14,680 bases of DNA from SIG588 sp045597045 (GTDB lineage Bacteria; Bacillota; Clostridia; Oscillospirales; Acutalibacteraceae). The notes under the pieces were generated by a model. That model saw only the letters and a list, made by a program, of their open reading frames with translations, had not been told where the DNA came from and searched no databases. A program made the translations under genes and the position numbers. Positions 12,879 through 14,680 of the stretch are shown here, in pieces (the first letter of the stretch is position 1; every line of letters starts with the position of its first letter). The stretch lies in contig JAZODN010000097.1 in the NCBI GenBank assembly GCA_045597045.1, positions 1 to 14,680 on the forward strand. The letters run 5' to 3'.

Positions 12879-14138
12879 TTAAACCTCAACCAATTCCATG
12901 TTTGCACCGAGTGCACGGAATTTATCCACAACGTTTTCATATCCGCGCTCAATGTGGCGGATATCTTCCACTTCGGTTACGCCGTCGGCGACCAGACCGG
13001 CGATGATCATCGCCGCGCCTGCACGCAGATCCACGGCTTTTACAGTGTCGGCGCGCAATCGTTCAATCCCCTGAAATACAGCGATTTTACCGTCTACTTC
13101 CACCTGCGCTCCCATGCGGCGCAACTCATCGAGATAGCGGAAACGTTTATCATATACATCTTCGTTTAACACGCTGCGCCCTTCGGCAATCGAAAGCAGC
13201 ACGCCGATCTGGGGCTGCATATCGGTGGGGAATCCGGGATGCGGCATGGTCTTTACGTTGCAATGGCGCAACGGCTCTTTGCGGAAGATGCGCAGGGCAT
13301 CGTCGTATTCTTCGATTCCGGCACCCATTTCGCGCAGTTTGGCAGAGATGGATTCCATATGCTTCGGGATGATACCGCGCACTAACACGTCGCCGCCCGT
13401 GGCAACCGCTGCCGCCATATAAGTGCCGGCTTCGATCTGGTCGGGGATGATGGAGTAGTTGGTGCCGTGCAGACGGTCCACGCCGCGGATTTTGATCGTA
13501 TCGGTACCGGCACCGCTGATATCCGCGCCGAGGAAGTTCAAAAAGTTCGCAAGATCAACGATGTGCGGTTCCTTTGCTGCGTTTTCAATGATGGTAATAC
13601 CGCGCGCTTTACACGCCGCCATCATGACGTTGGCGGTCGCGCCGACCGACACTTTATCCATATAGATCGAGTTACCCACCAGCCGTTCGGCTGACAGTTC
13701 TACCGTGGCGTTTTCAAGCGGTGCTTGCACCGCGCCGAGGGCGGTAAAGCCTTTTAAATGCTGATCGATCGGGCGTTCGCCGAAATCGCAACCGCCCGGC
13801 AGCGGCACGCGCGCACGGCGAAAACGACCGAGCAGCGAGCCGAGGAAATAATACGAACCGCGCATGTGACGCGCCAACTCAAAGGGCACCGTTTCGGTGT
13901 GAATGGTACAGGGGTTGATTTCCACCGTCGAGGGGCTGACACGGCGCACTTCTGCACCGAGTGCACTCAAAATCTCGAGCACGGTGGCAACATCTTCAAT
14001 ATCCGGCAGATTTTCAATGCGGCAAATACCGTCTGCCAGTGCAACGGCAGGCAGAATGGCCACGGCGGCATTTTTAGCGCCGCTGATATTCACTTCTCCG
14101 ACCAGCGGAATACCGCCGCGGATACGATATTTTTTCAA
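12879..14138 (-). CDS. murA: UDP-GlcNAc 1-carboxyvinyltransferase MurA
   Basis: A 419-residue enzyme for the first committed step of peptidoglycan synthesis: transfer of enolpyruvate from PEP to UDP-N-acetylglucosamine in the cytoplasm. The start RIRGGIPLVGEVNISGAKNA contains K22 of the conserved GAKN motif. PLPGGCDFGERPIDQH carries C117, equivalent to Cys115 of E. coli, so the enzyme should be sensitive to fosfomycin. Later motifs are DQIEAGTYMAAA and FPTDMQPQ. Length is normal (about 420). The start codon is TTG at 14138: GGGAGTGA lies 7 nt before it and homology begins there. It is the first gene of the operon murA-walJ-rlmH. Clostridia often carry a second murA (murA2), which this could be. 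Confidence 0.97.
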   Translation of the reverse strand: MKKYRIRGGIPLVGEVNISGAKNAAVAILPAVALADGICRIENLPDIEDVATVLEILSALGAEVRRVSPSTVEINPCTIHTETVPFELARHMRGSYYFLGSLLGRFRRARVPLPGGCDFGERPIDQHLKGFTALGAVQAPLENATVELSAERLVGNSIYMDKVSVGATANVMMAACKARGITIIENAAKEPHIVDLANFLNFLGADISGAGTDTIKIRGVDRLHGTNYSIIPDQIEAGTYMAAAVATGGDVLVRGIIPKHMESISAKLREMGAGIEEYDDALRIFRKEPLRHCNVKTMPHPGFPTDMQPQIGVLLSIAEGRSVLNEDVYDKRFRYLDELRRMGAQVEVDGKIAVFQGIERLRADTVKAVDLRAGAAMIIAGLVADGVTEVEDIRHIERGYENVVDKFRALGANMELVEV

Positions 14139-14190
14139 ATCTATGTCACTCCCGGCAAAATTGTTAGGGGGATATATTCACTCAATCTGT

Positions 14191-14219
14191 AGTATACCAC
14201 AGTTTCAATCAAATGTAAA
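14191..14219 (-). promoter_or_regulatory. Promoter of the murA operon
   Basis: On the minus strand TTTACA (14219-14214), 17 nt, TATACT (14196-14191). Each box has one mismatch to the sigma-A consensus and the spacing is optimal. The leader is about 45 nt. Confidence 0.7.
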
Positions 14220-14408
14220 TCCATATTTCCGCAAAAAAGCAAATTTATGTTTCGAAACGGCGCGAAAACACCCCCAAAAATGCCAGTGTGGCTATGTGCG
14301 GCTTGCTTAATTGCCGTTTTATTGGCAGGAAGTGTGGACAAACCATGGGAACTTGCAAGTTTCAACGGCAAAAATTGCAAAAAAACTTGAGTTTTTTCTA
14401 AATTTCTA
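14220..14408. other. Spacer between divergent murA and gdhA promoters
   Basis: About 190 nt without a supported gene. It holds a perfect palindrome ACTTGCAAGT (14351-14360), an arm CAAGTTT (14356-14362) that can pair with AAACTTG (14383-14389), and an AT-rich hairpin AAAAAAC-TTGA-GTTTTTT (14380-14397) just before the gdhA -35 box. These are possible regulator sites for gdhA, but I cannot match them to a known nitrogen-control motif. Confidence 0.4.
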
Positions 14409-14437
14409 TTGCATTGGAAGAGCGAGTGTGCTACAAT
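14409..14437 (+). promoter_or_regulatory. Promoter of the glutamate dehydrogenase gene
   Basis: TTGCAT (14409-14414), 17 nt, TACAAT (14432-14437), preceded by TGC (14429-14431), an extended -10 element. The leader is about 28 nt, with AAGGAGG (14458-14464) 7 nt before the ATG. Confidence 0.75.
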
Positions 14438-14471
14438 TATTCCTATCCGATTTTCCGAAGGAGGAAGAAGT

Positions 14472-14680
14472 ATGAGTTTGAAAAACACTTATTTGATCGA
14501 TCTTATGGAACGCGTGGAAAAGCGCAATGCCGGTGAGCCCGAATTTCACCAGGCTGTGCGTGAAGTGCTGGAATCTTTGGAGCCGGTGATCGAAGCGCGC
14601 CCCGACTACGTGAAGGCCGGCGTGATCGAGCGCATGGTCGAGCCGGAACGCATCATCAAGTTCCGCGTGCCGTGGGTGGA
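14472..14680 (+). CDS. gdhA: NADP-type glutamate dehydrogenase, 5' part
   Basis: The first 69 codons of a gene that runs off the window. The reading MERVEKRNAGEPEFHQAVRE, VLESLEPVIEARPDYVKAGV, IERMVEPERIIKFRVPWVD follows the N-terminus of hexameric bacterial glutamate dehydrogenases of the GdhA type, which make glutamate from 2-oxoglutarate and ammonia or the reverse. VEPER and FRVPWVD are strongly conserved there. The substrate-binding lysines and the dinucleotide fold lie beyond the window, so NADP versus NAD preference is inferred only from similarity to the N-terminus of the biosynthetic form. Codon use (many GCG, CCG, CGC) suggests high expression, and its promoter has an extended -10. 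Confidence 0.92.
   Translation, partial: MSLKNTYLIDLMERVEKRNAGEPEFHQAVREVLESLEPVIEARPDYVKAGVIERMVEPERIIKFRVPWV

Noticed and set aside
14141..14488. A 115-codon minus-strand frame between murA and gdhA
   Set aside because: It covers both promoters and the gdhA ribosome binding site, has no binding site of its own and shows no family resemblance.

Overview
The window looks like a chromosomal segment of a strictly anaerobic Gram-positive Clostridia bacterium, probably a gut-type Oscillospiraceae/Ruminococcaceae-like lineage. This is inferred from gene content: a dockerin repeat remnant, a rubredoxin-rubrerythrin fusion beside a PerR-type regulator, a murA-walJ-rlmH run, strong AGGAGG ribosome binding sites and many near-consensus sigma-A promoters (TTGACA-N17-TATAAT types). 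No phage, insertion sequence, CRISPR array or plasmid gene was recognised.

Layout. Positions 9-205 hold a broken secreted mini-protein: a signal peptide joined out of frame to a C-terminal dockerin repeat. A GH38 alpha-mannosidase (421-3123, +) follows, with a perfect 16-nt palindrome in its leader. It converges on an acyltransferase-3 membrane protein (3193-4230, -) through a 31-bp shared terminator stem. Next on the minus strand is a two-gene operon, a small two-helix membrane protein plus a TetR-family regulator (5428-4469), then a doubtful Cys-rich micro-ORF. A peroxide-stress operon perR-rubrerythrin (6883-5894, -) has a perfect PerR-type box over its start site. Positions 7003-8132 are a decayed DUF4838 (carbohydrate-related) gene with two compensating frameshifts and a large 3' deletion.

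Positions 8199-8478 form a tRNA locus: a consensus promoter, a truncated tRNA-Ala copy, and an intact tRNA-Ala(GGC) enclosed in an inverted repeat. A DUF4375/DMP19-type protein follows (8539-8940), then pnuC (9141-9821) with a structured 5' leader that could be a riboswitch or attenuator, a GNAT acetyltransferase, a 45-codon SDR stub, and a FliB/YkgJ-like Cys-rich protein (10545-11435). On the minus strand murA, walJ and rlmH form a tight operon (14138-11577). Diverging from it, the window ends in the start of a glutamate dehydrogenase gene (14472-14680+).

How the parts relate. The mannosidase and the two broken genes (dockerin, DUF4838) suggest a glycan-degrading lifestyle with partly eroded glycan loci. 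The perR-rubrerythrin operon is a self-contained peroxide sensor and detoxifier. murA, walJ and rlmH join cell-wall precursor synthesis with housekeeping functions. The most unusual material is the set of deletion scars (dockerin minigene, DUF4838 pseudogene, tRNA fragment, SDR stub), the tRNA held inside an inverted repeat, and the pnuC leader. I saw no clear multi-gene undescribed defence or biosynthetic system.
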